Assembly: GCF_002975435.1 (NCBI RefSeq)
Contig: NZ_PCPT01000001.1
Location: 124,001-188,000 of the forward strand
Source: Arthrobacter sp. MYb227
GTDB lineage: Bacteria; Actinomycetota; Actinomycetes; Actinomycetales; Micrococcaceae
DNA length: 64,000 nucleotides
Direction: 5' to 3'
Every line of letters starts with the position of its first letter. Within the stretch, counting starts at the first letter, position 1. This document shows positions 55,922-62,993 of the stretch, piece after piece. The notes under the pieces were generated by a model, which saw only the letters and a program-made list of their open reading frames with translations, was not told where the DNA came from and did not search any database. The translations under genes were made by a program, and so were the position numbers.

Positions 55922-56662
55922 TTAGTTGCCCGGGGTTTTCATCTCTGGTGCGGGGATAGTTCCACCGTTTAGCTGCTGCTGAGTAAAGGCTGGACGCCCA
56001 TCTTCTGCATTCGCGGGGGCAGGCTTCGGACCGGATGGCTCGGATTTCTGCACAGGAGCGGGTTCTACAGTCTTTTCGACAACCGGGGCTTTAGCCTCTG
56101 CTTTAGCCTTGGGCTTTGGTGTATTCGCCTTAGCTACTTCGTTGGCAGGCTTTACCGGTGCATCAAGAATTCCGGAAGCCTTTTCTCCTTTTTCCGGTTT
56201 CTTGGCCGGTGTTGCCTTGCCGGTGACTTTCCCCGTATCTAGATTCACTGCCGCCGGGGTGCCTGGCTTGACCATACCGAGCTTAGTTGCTTTCTCGGCA
56301 ATCACCTGCGGCGCTTCTAGATACTGGGCCTGCTGACGCAATGCCTCATTTTCTTGGGTCAGCGCTCTTTCCTGACCCTTGAGACCAACCATTGAGTACT
56401 GGCCGTTGGCAATGAAAACGTTGATCAGCAGAACGGCAACCGCGGAAGCCATGATCATCAACAAGATTGTCACCAGCATAGGGAACCGACGCTTGCTGGA
56501 GAACGTAGGAACAACTGAAAGCGTTGTACGTCGTTTGGCCGATGACACTTCGGGACGCGAAGCCGGTATGGGCTCCGGAGCATAGCTGAGCGCAGTGGCA
56601 CCCTGCGTCTGAGGCACGTCAATAGTGCGGGATCGTACGCGGTGGGGTGTCCGGTTGCTCAT
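55922..56662 (-). CDS. ftsL: FtsL-like division protein with long C-terminal extension
   Basis: A 246-residue single-pass protein. A ~58-residue basic cytoplasmic part precedes a membrane helix (about 61-82); a leucine-zipper-like coiled coil (LKGQERALTQENEALRQQAQYL) and the KATKLGMVKPG motif of FtsL/FtsB proteins follow. The final ~110 residues are Lys/Pro/Ala-rich and of low complexity, about twice normal FtsL length. Identification rests on position between rsmH and ftsI, topology and coiled coil. It starts 5 bp after the rsmH stop. Confidence 0.87.
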   Translation of the reverse strand: MSNRTPHRVRSRTIDVPQTQGATALSYAPEPIPASRPEVSSAKRRTTLSVVPTFSSKRRFPMLVTILLMIMASAVAVLLINVFIANGQYSMVGLKGQERALTQENEALRQQAQYLEAPQVIAEKATKLGMVKPGTPAAVNLDTGKVTGKATPAKKPEKGEKASGILDAPVKPANEVAKANTPKPKAKAEAKAPVVEKTVEPAPVQKSEPSGPKPAPANAEDGRPAFTQQQLNGGTIPAPEMKTPGN

Positions 56663-56666
56663 TTAC

Positions 56667-57662
56667 TCAGTTCCTCTTCAGGATGCGTTCCACGGCTCGC
56701 AGCTTCGCAGAAGCTGCACGTGAGTTTTCGGCGATTTCTTGGTCGGTAGGCTTCTCGGTGCCTCGGGTGAGGACCTTGAATTGTGCCTTATGTTCTTCTA
56801 GCTCCACAGGGAAACCTGCGGGAGCCGAAGATTTGGAGCCAGTTGCAAAGTGCTTCTTGGTGATCTTGTCTTCCAACGAGTGGTAGCTCATCACTACTAC
56901 TCGTCCGCCAACATGTAATGCACCCATCGCTGCGGGAATTGCCCGCTCCAAAACATCAAGTTCCTCGTTCACTTCTATGCGAAGTGCTTGGAAGGTGCGC
57001 TTGGCGGGGTGCCCCCCGGTTCGCGCGGCTGCTGCTGGAACCACGGCCCGAATCGCTTCCACCAATTCCTCGGTGGTTGAGAAGGGTTTGATCTTCCGCG
57101 TTTCCACGATTGAGGAGGCAATACGCCCGGCGAACTTTTCTTCGCCCCAGGCACGAATGATGCGCACCAATTCGGTTTCGCTGTATTCGTTGACAACATC
57201 CGCTGCGGTCGGACCGCGCGAGGTGTCCATGCGCATATCAAGTGGTGCATCGTACGAATAGGCAAATCCACGATCACGTTCATCGAGTTGCAACGATGAA
57301 ACACCTAGGTCGAAGAGGACTCCGTCGATTCCATCAAATCCAAGGTCTTCGACTACATCGGCAATTTCGTCGTAAATTGCATGAACCAAATCAGTACGGT
57401 TTGCGTAAGGTTCTAGGCGCGCTCCGGCAAGTGCCAGTGCTTGTTCATCCCGGTCAAGACCGATGAGATGAATGTCCGGGAAGCGCTGTAACAGCGCTTC
57501 GGAATGTCCGCCCATACCTAAGGTGCAGTCGACTACAACGGCACGTCCACGTGCAGCAAATCCGGCTTCAATTCCGGGTGCAAGTAGCCCTACACATCGA
57601 TCAAGCAGTACTGGAACATGGCGTTCAGCGGCGGGTCGCTCTGCGGCTCCGTCAAAACTCAC
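56667..57662 (-). CDS. rsmH: 16S rRNA (cytosine-1402-N4)-methyltransferase
   Basis: A 331-residue SAM-dependent enzyme (old name MraW) that methylates C1402 in the ribosomal P site. Seen: [25 protein letters not shown] (SAM motif I), [23 protein letters not shown] and [12 protein letters not shown]. The start is GTG 57662, with AAGGGG 6 nt upstream; in-frame codons out to 57803 are less family-like. It is the second gene of the cluster. Confidence 0.96.
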   Translation of the reverse strand: MSFDGAAERPAAERHVPVLLDRCVGLLAPGIEAGFAARGRAVVVDCTLGMGGHSEALLQRFPDIHLIGLDRDEQALALAGARLEPYANRTDLVHAIYDEIADVVEDLGFDGIDGVLFDLGVSSLQLDERDRGFAYSYDAPLDMRMDTSRGPTAADVVNEYSETELVRIIRAWGEEKFAGRIASSIVETRKIKPFSTTEELVEAIRAVVPAAAARTGGHPAKRTFQALRIEVNEELDVLERAIPAAMGALHVGGRVVVMSYHSLEDKITKKHFATGSKSSAPAGFPVELEEHKAQFKVLTRGTEKPTDQEIAENSRAASAKLRAVERILKRN

Positions 57663-57830
57663 TGCTACCCCTTTCACGTGGGTGTTGTTGATCGGTCTAT
57701 GGCTGGGATCAGATCCCCCTCCGACCCAAGGTTTAGTTCCGCCTGGCTTCGGGGAAGTGAAGCCAGGATGAACAGCTACCGGGCGGCTGGAGATCTCATC
57801 CAAGCCATTGGTTTCATATCGCCTGAGCGA

Positions 57831-58259
57831 CTAGATACCGGGTGTTGCTACATCATCGGTTTCGGAGAAAATACTCTCCTGCTCCTCGAGGTATGTATTC
57901 CATGAAGCTGAATCCCAGATTTCGACACGGTTTCCCGCACCAATCACCGTGACTTCACGATCTAATCCCGCGTATGAACGAAGCATTGCAGGAATGGTTA
58001 CCCTCCCCTGCTTGTCCGGCAATTCATCGGAAGCGCCGGAAAGGAATACACGAGCGTAATCCCGTGCCTGTCGTGAAGAGATTGGCGCCTGGCTCATTTG
58101 CTCGTGCTGCTTTTCAAATTCACGGTGACTAAATACGTAGATGCAACGCTCTTGACCTCGAGTTAATACGAGCCCATTTGCTAATTCATCGCGATATTTA
58201 GCCGGGAGAATCAACCTTCCCTTCTCATCAAGACGCGGTGTATACGTTCCTAAGAACAC
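57831..58259 (-). CDS. mraZ: Transcriptional regulator MraZ
   Basis: A 142-residue protein with two AbrB-like SpoVT/MraZ DNA-binding repeats ([25 protein letters not shown] and the second [22 protein letters not shown]). It forms ring-like multimers that bind short direct repeats upstream of their own operon. GTG 58259 with GAGAGG upstream gives the standard length; a further 28 upstream codons are unlikely. Its promoter (58316-58343) is overlaid by five 10-bp-spaced repeats, so it is expected to regulate the entire dcw cluster including itself. Confidence 0.95.
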   Translation of the reverse strand: MFLGTYTPRLDEKGRLILPAKYRDELANGLVLTRGQERCIYVFSHREFEKQHEQMSQAPISSRQARDYARVFLSGASDELPDKQGRVTIPAMLRSYAGLDREVTVIGAGNRVEIWDSASWNTYLEEQESIFSETDDVATPGI

Positions 58260-58291
58260 ACAGGCCGCCTCTCGGTTTGAAGGAGGATCAA

Positions 58292-58337
58292 CTCCATTCC
58301 CCTCTATTTCGCTCCACTTTACTCCACAACCCTCCAC
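58292..58337 (-). promoter_or_regulatory. Five tandem MraZ boxes
   Basis: Hexamers start at exactly 10-bp intervals: 58292 CTCCAT, 58302 CTCTAT, 58312 CTCCAC, 58322 CTCCAC and 58332 CTCCAC (minus strand: GTGGAG x3, then two variants). They extend from the promoter spacer over -10 and into the leader. MraZ is known to bind repeats of this kind with about 10-bp period. Confidence 0.75.
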
Positions 58338-58343
58338 TGTCAA
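58316..58343 (-). promoter_or_regulatory. mraZ (dcw cluster) promoter
   Basis: A perfect -35 TTGACA (58343-58338), a 16-bp spacer and -10 TAAAGT (58321-58316), 57 bp before the mraZ start. GTGGAG boxes lie inside the spacer and just downstream of -10. Confidence 0.7.
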
Positions 58344-59287
58344 CGAAGCATGGCACGTTTTGCGATGTGAAATGTCTCAAAAACATTGATTTTCCGCGGA
58401 AGTTATCGTGGGGCACAAAGTGGAGGGAAAAAGTTTGCCGCCCGCTACTTCGGAATTTACCGGTGATTTAAAACACATCAAAAAGCGGCATAATCCCCGT
58501 AAATTCAAGGGTTTCGCGGCTATGACGCACGAGCATGGCGCGAAGTGGAGGGAGTTTTGGAGCAATGTGGAGGGGAAATTTGACCGCATTCATTGGTCGT
58601 CTGGCGCTAGAGAAGAGGTCTGTAAATAAAAATTGCGTCGATTGGGCTTACCCGGCGAGTCGGGTTTCTCTACGCACCCGGGCGTGTCGGAACGACACCA
58701 AAAGTTCTCAGCAAATTGGCAGGATTTCGCACTAGGGAGCCGCGTTTTAGCTGCTCGTCGAGCGGCAATACTGCATACGAAAAGCAACTCAAGGGTTTTG
58801 CGTATGAGGGAAGATGCTTCAGCGTGCTTTGCGTCGCGGTGTTGAGATCACAGCTTGAGATCGAGAATCATGACTTTGGGGCCCGATGAGTCTTGCTCGA
58901 TGTTTTACGGGACTCTCGGAGATCAGCACGCCTCGAGCAGTAACTTTTCCTACGGCTTCAAGGCCCAGCGCAGTGCCTCAGTGTTTCCCACTCAGGATGC
59001 CGGGCGAGTGCCTCATACCTGGCACGCTCTGTGGTCACAGAATGGAGAGAATTCAACGAACAACTTTTTTGGGCAACGCAAAACGATGAGAAGTTCTCAA
59101 TCTATGGTTGCCTCATCCAGTTTCTCAACTAATAAACATGGTCTCAGGTCCAGATGTTACCGGAGACATTGCCTACTTCTTACCGAAACGCTGGAGCTCT
59201 GGAGCTCTGGAGCTCTGGAGGGGATCGTGCAATTCTTGGAACAGAGCTCTCTGCTCTGGAAATTACGCTTCACTGATTAACGAGCGT
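58344..59287. other. Gene-free region with hairpin cluster
   Basis: Nearly 1 kb with no credible coding frame: the open frames have no ribosome-binding sites and unusual composition. Four hairpins cluster within 160 bp (58650-58665, 58684-58698, 58750-58766, 58774-58806). Single GTGGAG motifs in plus orientation occur at 58420, 58545 and 58567. An 8-bp tandem repeat is at 59191-59220. It might hold a non-coding RNA or the remains of a lost gene. Confidence 0.5.
59191..59220. repeat. 8-bp tandem repeat, 3.75 copies
   Basis: CTGGAGCT is repeated head-to-tail from 59191 to 59220. The unit is not a multiple of three, consistent with non-coding DNA and slippage-prone copy number. Confidence 0.85.
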
Positions 59288-59314
59288 AAGGCCCCGCAAG
59301 TTGCGGAGCCTTAG
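59288..59314. terminator. Hairpin downstream of DUF3040 gene
   Basis: TAAGGCCCCGCAA and TTGCGGAGCCTTA form a 13-bp stem with one mismatch and a minimal loop, about 60 bp past the DUF3040 gene stop on the minus strand. Confidence 0.6.
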
Positions 59315-59373
59315 CAAATTCTCTTATTCAGTTTTACGGAAGCCTTGCTGCCCCGGGGCACCGCTGGGTCGCC

Positions 59374-59748
59374 TCAAGGACCCTGCTCATCACGCTTACG
59401 CTGTTCCCACTTGCTTTCCAGATCACTCATGAATCCAGATTTCTGTGGCGATTTCACGCCTTCTGGGGAACGTACCGCACGTGAGCGGCCCTTGCGAGAC
59501 AGCGCAAGATAGACACCGCCAAACATTACGATGAACCCCAAAACACCGACAATGATTAGTTGGCTCGAAATGCCTGCAATCAAGATCCCGATGCCGACGA
59601 TTCCGATCAACGCACCCAACGCTAGGTTTCGCGTTGAGTAGTTTCCGGCGTTAGACACCGTCTTCATTGTCGAGGCGAAGCGATGGTCCTCATGTAGCTG
59701 CTTTTCAAGCTGCTCCAGAAGACGTTGCTCATGCTCGGAAAGTGGCAT
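59374..59748 (-). CDS. DUF3040 membrane protein
   Basis: A 124-residue actinobacterial protein. The family start MPLSEHEQRLLEQLEKQLHEDHRFA is followed by two adjacent membrane helices (about 41-60 and 63-82) and a basic cytoplasmic tail. It is conserved near mraZ in actinobacteria and is proposed, without proof, to have a role in the envelope. GGGAAG precedes ATG 59748. Its 3' side borders the gene-free region before mraZ. Confidence 0.9.
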   Translation of the reverse strand: MPLSEHEQRLLEQLEKQLHEDHRFASTMKTVSNAGNYSTRNLALGALIGIVGIGILIAGISSQLIIVGVLGFIVMFGGVYLALSRKGRSRAVRSPEGVKSPQKSGFMSDLESKWEQRKRDEQGP

Positions 59749-59937
59749 CGTCTCTTCCCTTTCACTACACGGTCATGGCTCTCGCCCTTACCTAATGGAA
59801 CGAACTACATCTTCACAATGTTCCCGGTCTTGTCGGCCGGTTGGTTCTATTTCAAGAATAGTCCCGAAACTTGTTAATAAGGTAGTCAGGATTCATCTCA
59901 CAGCTCACTTATGGGTACCAATATGCAGTATAAGAAT

Positions 59938-61128
59938 TTATTGCTCGGTTTCACCGTGAAGCGGCTCCAGTAATGACGCCGGCCGAAGAGCACTTGCTGG
60001 AAATTTGGATCGGATCAAATCCATTGTTGCTTCGGCTTGTCTCCAATGCTCGTCTTGAGGATCAATGCTCAACTGCATTCCCATACCCACGTCCCTGAGC
60101 TTTTCGGCGCGTACCCCCACTAATCGTATGGGCATTGGACGCGAACCAAGCTTGTCCAACAAACTCTCAGCTACCGCCGCAATCTCGCCTGCGGCATTGC
60201 TGGGCATTGGCAAAGTTCGACTGCGTGAGAGCGTTGAAAAGTCTTCATAGCGCAGCTTCAAGGCAATAGTTGAGGCTTCCTTGCCTGCCTCACGGAGCCG
60301 GAATGCAACCCTATGCGAAAGTCTTAGAATCTCTCGTTTCACAATCGCGTCATCATGCACATCAAGGGCAAACGTTTCTTCGGCCCCAATACTTTTCTCC
60401 TCCCGTGTAGTTTGGATTTCACGCTCATCCTTGCCCCACGCCAGCTCAAAGAGATGAGTACCTGTAGCGCCCAGCCGCTTGCTCAGAAGTTTCTGTGGAG
60501 TTTGGGCCAGCTGCGCGACGGTTGAAATTCCCATTTCTTTGAGGGTTGCTGCCGTTTTAGCGCCAACTCCCCACAATGCGTTGACTGGCAAAGAATGTAA
60601 ATATTCAAGAGTTTGGTGTGGGTAGATGACAAGCATTCCATCTGGCTTCGCTCCCGTGGAGGCAACTTTTGCAACAAATTTGCTACTGGCGATTCCCACA
60701 CTTGCCGGCAGCCCCAATTCATTTCTTAGCCGTGAGCGGATCAATTCCCCAATGGCTTCAGGGGTTCCCAGCCGCCGCATACTGCCCGTGACATCCAAGA
60801 ACGCTTCATCGACGCTTAACTGCTCAACCAACGGAGTGATTTGAAAAAATATCTCCATGATTTTCGCCGAATACTTGGAATACAGCCCATGTGTCGGTTC
60901 AATGATCGTTGCCCGCGGAGCCAATCTAACCGCTTGGCTCATAGGCATTGCAGATTTCACACCCTTGGCCCTGCACTCATAGGAAGCTGAAAGTACTACC
61001 GATCGGTCTCCGAGATGGCCAACTATCACTTCTTTTCCAACGAGTTCGGGACGGGTGAGCAACTCAACGGATACGAAGAAGGCATCCATGTCCACATGCA
61101 GTATTGCCCGCACTCGTCGTTGTTCCAT
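59938..61128 (-). CDS. dinB: DNA polymerase IV (Y-family)
   Basis: A 396-residue error-prone lesion-bypass polymerase. The catalytic carboxylates are in HVDMDAFF (Asp13) and SVDEAF (Asp107, Glu108), and the YECRAKGV motif, helix-hairpin-helix and little-finger domains follow. The start is ATG 61128, with TAGACT exactly 7 nt upstream and no Shine-Dalgarno, so leaderless; upstream in-frame GTG 61158 would add ten residues. I see no clear LexA box. A beta-clamp-binding tail is not obvious. It diverges from the polyprenyl synthase. Confidence 0.94.
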   Translation of the reverse strand: MEQRRVRAILHVDMDAFFVSVELLTRPELVGKEVIVGHLGDRSVVLSASYECRAKGVKSAMPMSQAVRLAPRATIIEPTHGLYSKYSAKIMEIFFQITPLVEQLSVDEAFLDVTGSMRRLGTPEAIGELIRSRLRNELGLPASVGIASSKFVAKVASTGAKPDGMLVIYPHQTLEYLHSLPVNALWGVGAKTAATLKEMGISTVAQLAQTPQKLLSKRLGATGTHLFELAWGKDEREIQTTREEKSIGAEETFALDVHDDAIVKREILRLSHRVAFRLREAGKEASTIALKLRYEDFSTLSRSRTLPMPSNAAGEIAAVAESLLDKLGSRPMPIRLVGVRAEKLRDVGMGMQLSIDPQDEHWRQAEATMDLIRSKFPASALRPASLLEPLHGETEQ

Positions 61129-61229
61129 ACTGATGAGTCTAGTGATGGGCACCGACACTGCTAAAGGTTTGCCGCATGCGTACTAGAGTTAAGGACAAAC
61201 GACCTTGTGAAATCCATGGGATGGGAAAC

Positions 61230-62336
61230 ATGACTTTTTTTGCTGCGGACACCTTCGACCCGGAGCAGGCTCGGGTATTTTCCGCAGACTTCTCCGAACG
61301 CATCGAAGCGCGTCTGACCTCGTTCCTTGCCGAACAGCACGCCATTATCTCAAATATTGCCCCTGCAGCAGGTGAAATTGTCTCAGCCATTAGCGATCTA
61401 ACTCGCGGAGGCAAGCGACTTCGTCCCCTCTTTGCCTTTTGGGGTTTTGTAGGTGCTGGTGGAGATCCAAGCGATGAACGCATTATCCAGGCAGGGGCCG
61501 CTCTTGAACTATTCCAAGCCGCTGCCTTGATCCACGATGATCTGATTGATAGGTCAGATACACGTCGTGGACAGCCAAGCGTGCACCGTCGCTTTGAATC
61601 ATTACACCGGGCCTCGGGCTGGCATCGTGATGCGCCCCGTTTTGGTGAGGCTGCATCGATCTTGGCTGGAGACTTGTGCCTGTCCCTCAGCGAACAGCTT
61701 TTTGGGACAATTTCTCCTGCTGTGCCGCGCGCCCGGGCAATCTTTGACACTATGCGGGCTCAGGTTATGGCTGGACAATATCTTGATGTCCTCGAGGAAT
61801 CGGCTGGCCCTAGCTATGGACCGGTCGAGGCGGTTAAACGTGCACGCACCATCGTGCGGTATAAGTCGGCAAAGTACTCAACTGAAAATCCAACGCTTTT
61901 GGGTGGGGCCTTGGCCGGGGCCTCGGAGGACTTACTGGAACAGTACTCCCACTTTGCGCTACCCCTGGGAGAAGCATTCCAGCTCCGCGATGATGTCCTG
62001 GGTGTTTTTGGGGACCCGGAGGTTACCGGGAAGCCGGCAGGAGATGATCTGCGCGAAGGTAAGCGCACGGAGATCATCGCTCACGCGCTGACCTTGGCTT
62101 CGGAAACGGACCAAGCATTTATTCAGGAACGTCTAGGTGCGGAAGATCTCAGCGATACGGAGGTGGCCCGGATGCGTGACTTACTTGAATCGTGCGGAGC
62201 TCTGGCAGCAACCGAAGAATCAATAGCGCAGCTTTCGGAACAAGGATTCGACGCGCTAGAAAAGCTCAAGGTCTCCCCCACAGCTAGAGACGCACTGCGC
62301 ACCCTAGGTCTTGCAGCAATTCGCCGTACGTCTTAG
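61230..62336 (+). CDS. Trans-polyprenyl diphosphate synthase
   Basis: A 368-residue all-helical prenyltransferase. The first aspartate-rich motif is HDDLIDRSDTRRG (Asp103, 104 and 107), the second DDVLGVFGD (about 254-262), and GGKRLRP binds substrate. It extends an allylic diphosphate, probably to geranylgeranyl or longer chains for menaquinone or carotenoid synthesis; chain length cannot be read with confidence. GGGATGGGA precedes ATG 61230. It ends before a 25-bp-stem hairpin. Confidence 0.93.
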   Translation: MTFFAADTFDPEQARVFSADFSERIEARLTSFLAEQHAIISNIAPAAGEIVSAISDLTRGGKRLRPLFAFWGFVGAGGDPSDERIIQAGAALELFQAAALIHDDLIDRSDTRRGQPSVHRRFESLHRASGWHRDAPRFGEAASILAGDLCLSLSEQLFGTISPAVPRARAIFDTMRAQVMAGQYLDVLEESAGPSYGPVEAVKRARTIVRYKSAKYSTENPTLLGGALAGASEDLLEQYSHFALPLGEAFQLRDDVLGVFGDPEVTGKPAGDDLREGKRTEIIAHALTLASETDQAFIQERLGAEDLSDTEVARMRDLLESCGALAATEESIAQLSEQGFDALEKLKVSPTARDALRTLGLAAIRRTS

Positions 62337-62343
62337 TCGAGGT

Positions 62344-62399
62344 CGGGTATAGGTAAAGGCAGTATGCGAAGTGACGCATACTGCCTTTACCTATACCCG
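62344..62399. terminator. Bidirectional terminator, 25-bp perfect stem
   Basis: The arms 62344-62368 and 62375-62399 are perfectly complementary around AAGTGA. The flanking genes are convergent. Confidence 0.9.
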
Positions 62400-62435
62400 T
62401 TGATTCACGTCAAGGTGGAGATAACTACGATTTGG

Positions 62436-62789
62436 CTACCAGCTCAGTGCCTGGGCACGACGGCGGATTTCGGTTTTGCGGCCTGCACGCAGGGCCGCCA
62501 TTGGAGTTCCCGGCAGGGACTCGTCTGCGGTGAAGAGCCAGACAAGAAGTTCTTCATCCTCAAATCCAGAGTCTTTAAGTACCGAGATGGTTCCTTTCAG
62601 GCTCTCTACGAGTTGTCCGTCAAGGACAAAATCAGCTGGCACTGAGCGGATGTTTCGCGCACCTACGCGAACGGCAAGTACCGACCGTTCGTCAAGGAGG
62701 CTGTGCACCTTTTTGATGGAAACATCCAGCGCTTCGGCCAAATCGGGCAGGGGCAGCCAGTCGGCTACAAGATTTTCAATATTGCTCAC
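62436..62789 (-). CDS. Rv2175c-like DNA-binding protein
   Basis: A 117-residue winged-helix protein. WLPLPDLAEALDVSIKKVHSLLDER is the N-terminal helix-turn-helix and DFVLDGQLVESLKGTISVLKDSGFEDEELLVWLFTADESLPGTPM is the Rv2175c C-terminal domain. In mycobacteria the homologue binds DNA and is a substrate of the Ser/Thr kinase PknL. GTG 62789 is chosen as the family start; an upstream GTG or ATG is possible. It diverges from the LysM gene. Confidence 0.88.
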   Translation of the reverse strand: MSNIENLVADWLPLPDLAEALDVSIKKVHSLLDERSVLAVRVGARNIRSVPADFVLDGQLVESLKGTISVLKDSGFEDEELLVWLFTADESLPGTPMAALRAGRKTEIRRRAQALSW

Positions 62790-62903
62790 CAAACCAGCGT
62801 GCCACATCCAACACGACATATGGACACAAATGAAAGATTTTTGCATGGGATCTTTCACAAATTTCGGCCTTTGGTGTAAATTCACATTAGTCACACTCGC
62901 AAC

Positions 62904-62993
62904 ATGAGTCACATGAACCACATGGGAAACTCCTATGAGGGGTTCAAACGACTAAACGATTCGCCCGAGTTCCCATCAAAAAGGATCGCTTAA
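62904..62993 (+). CDS. Possible 29-residue leader peptide upstream of the LysM gene
   Basis: ATG 62904 opens a 29-codon hydrophilic frame (starts MSHMNHMG, ends FPSKRIA) whose TAA overlaps the LysM gene ATG by one base (TAATG). It has no Shine-Dalgarno but lies near a TAGTCA box, so its own translation might be leaderless. The overlap suggests translational coupling. Part of the same RNA can form a hairpin around ATGGGAA...TTCCCAT. Whether it is translated is unknown. Confidence 0.35.
   Translation: MSHMNHMGNSYEGFKRLNDSPEFPSKRIA

Noticed and set aside
58633-59280. Possible genes of 70-141 codons in the region before mraZ
   Set aside because: They lack ribosome-binding sites, have unlikely composition (Ser, Trp and Arg excess) and one crosses an 8-bp tandem repeat.
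62860-62992. c-di-AMP (ydaO-type) riboswitch ahead of the LysM gene
   Set aside because: Such riboswitches precede wall-hydrolase genes in actinobacteria, but the conserved GA-rich core motifs are not present and the leader is too short.
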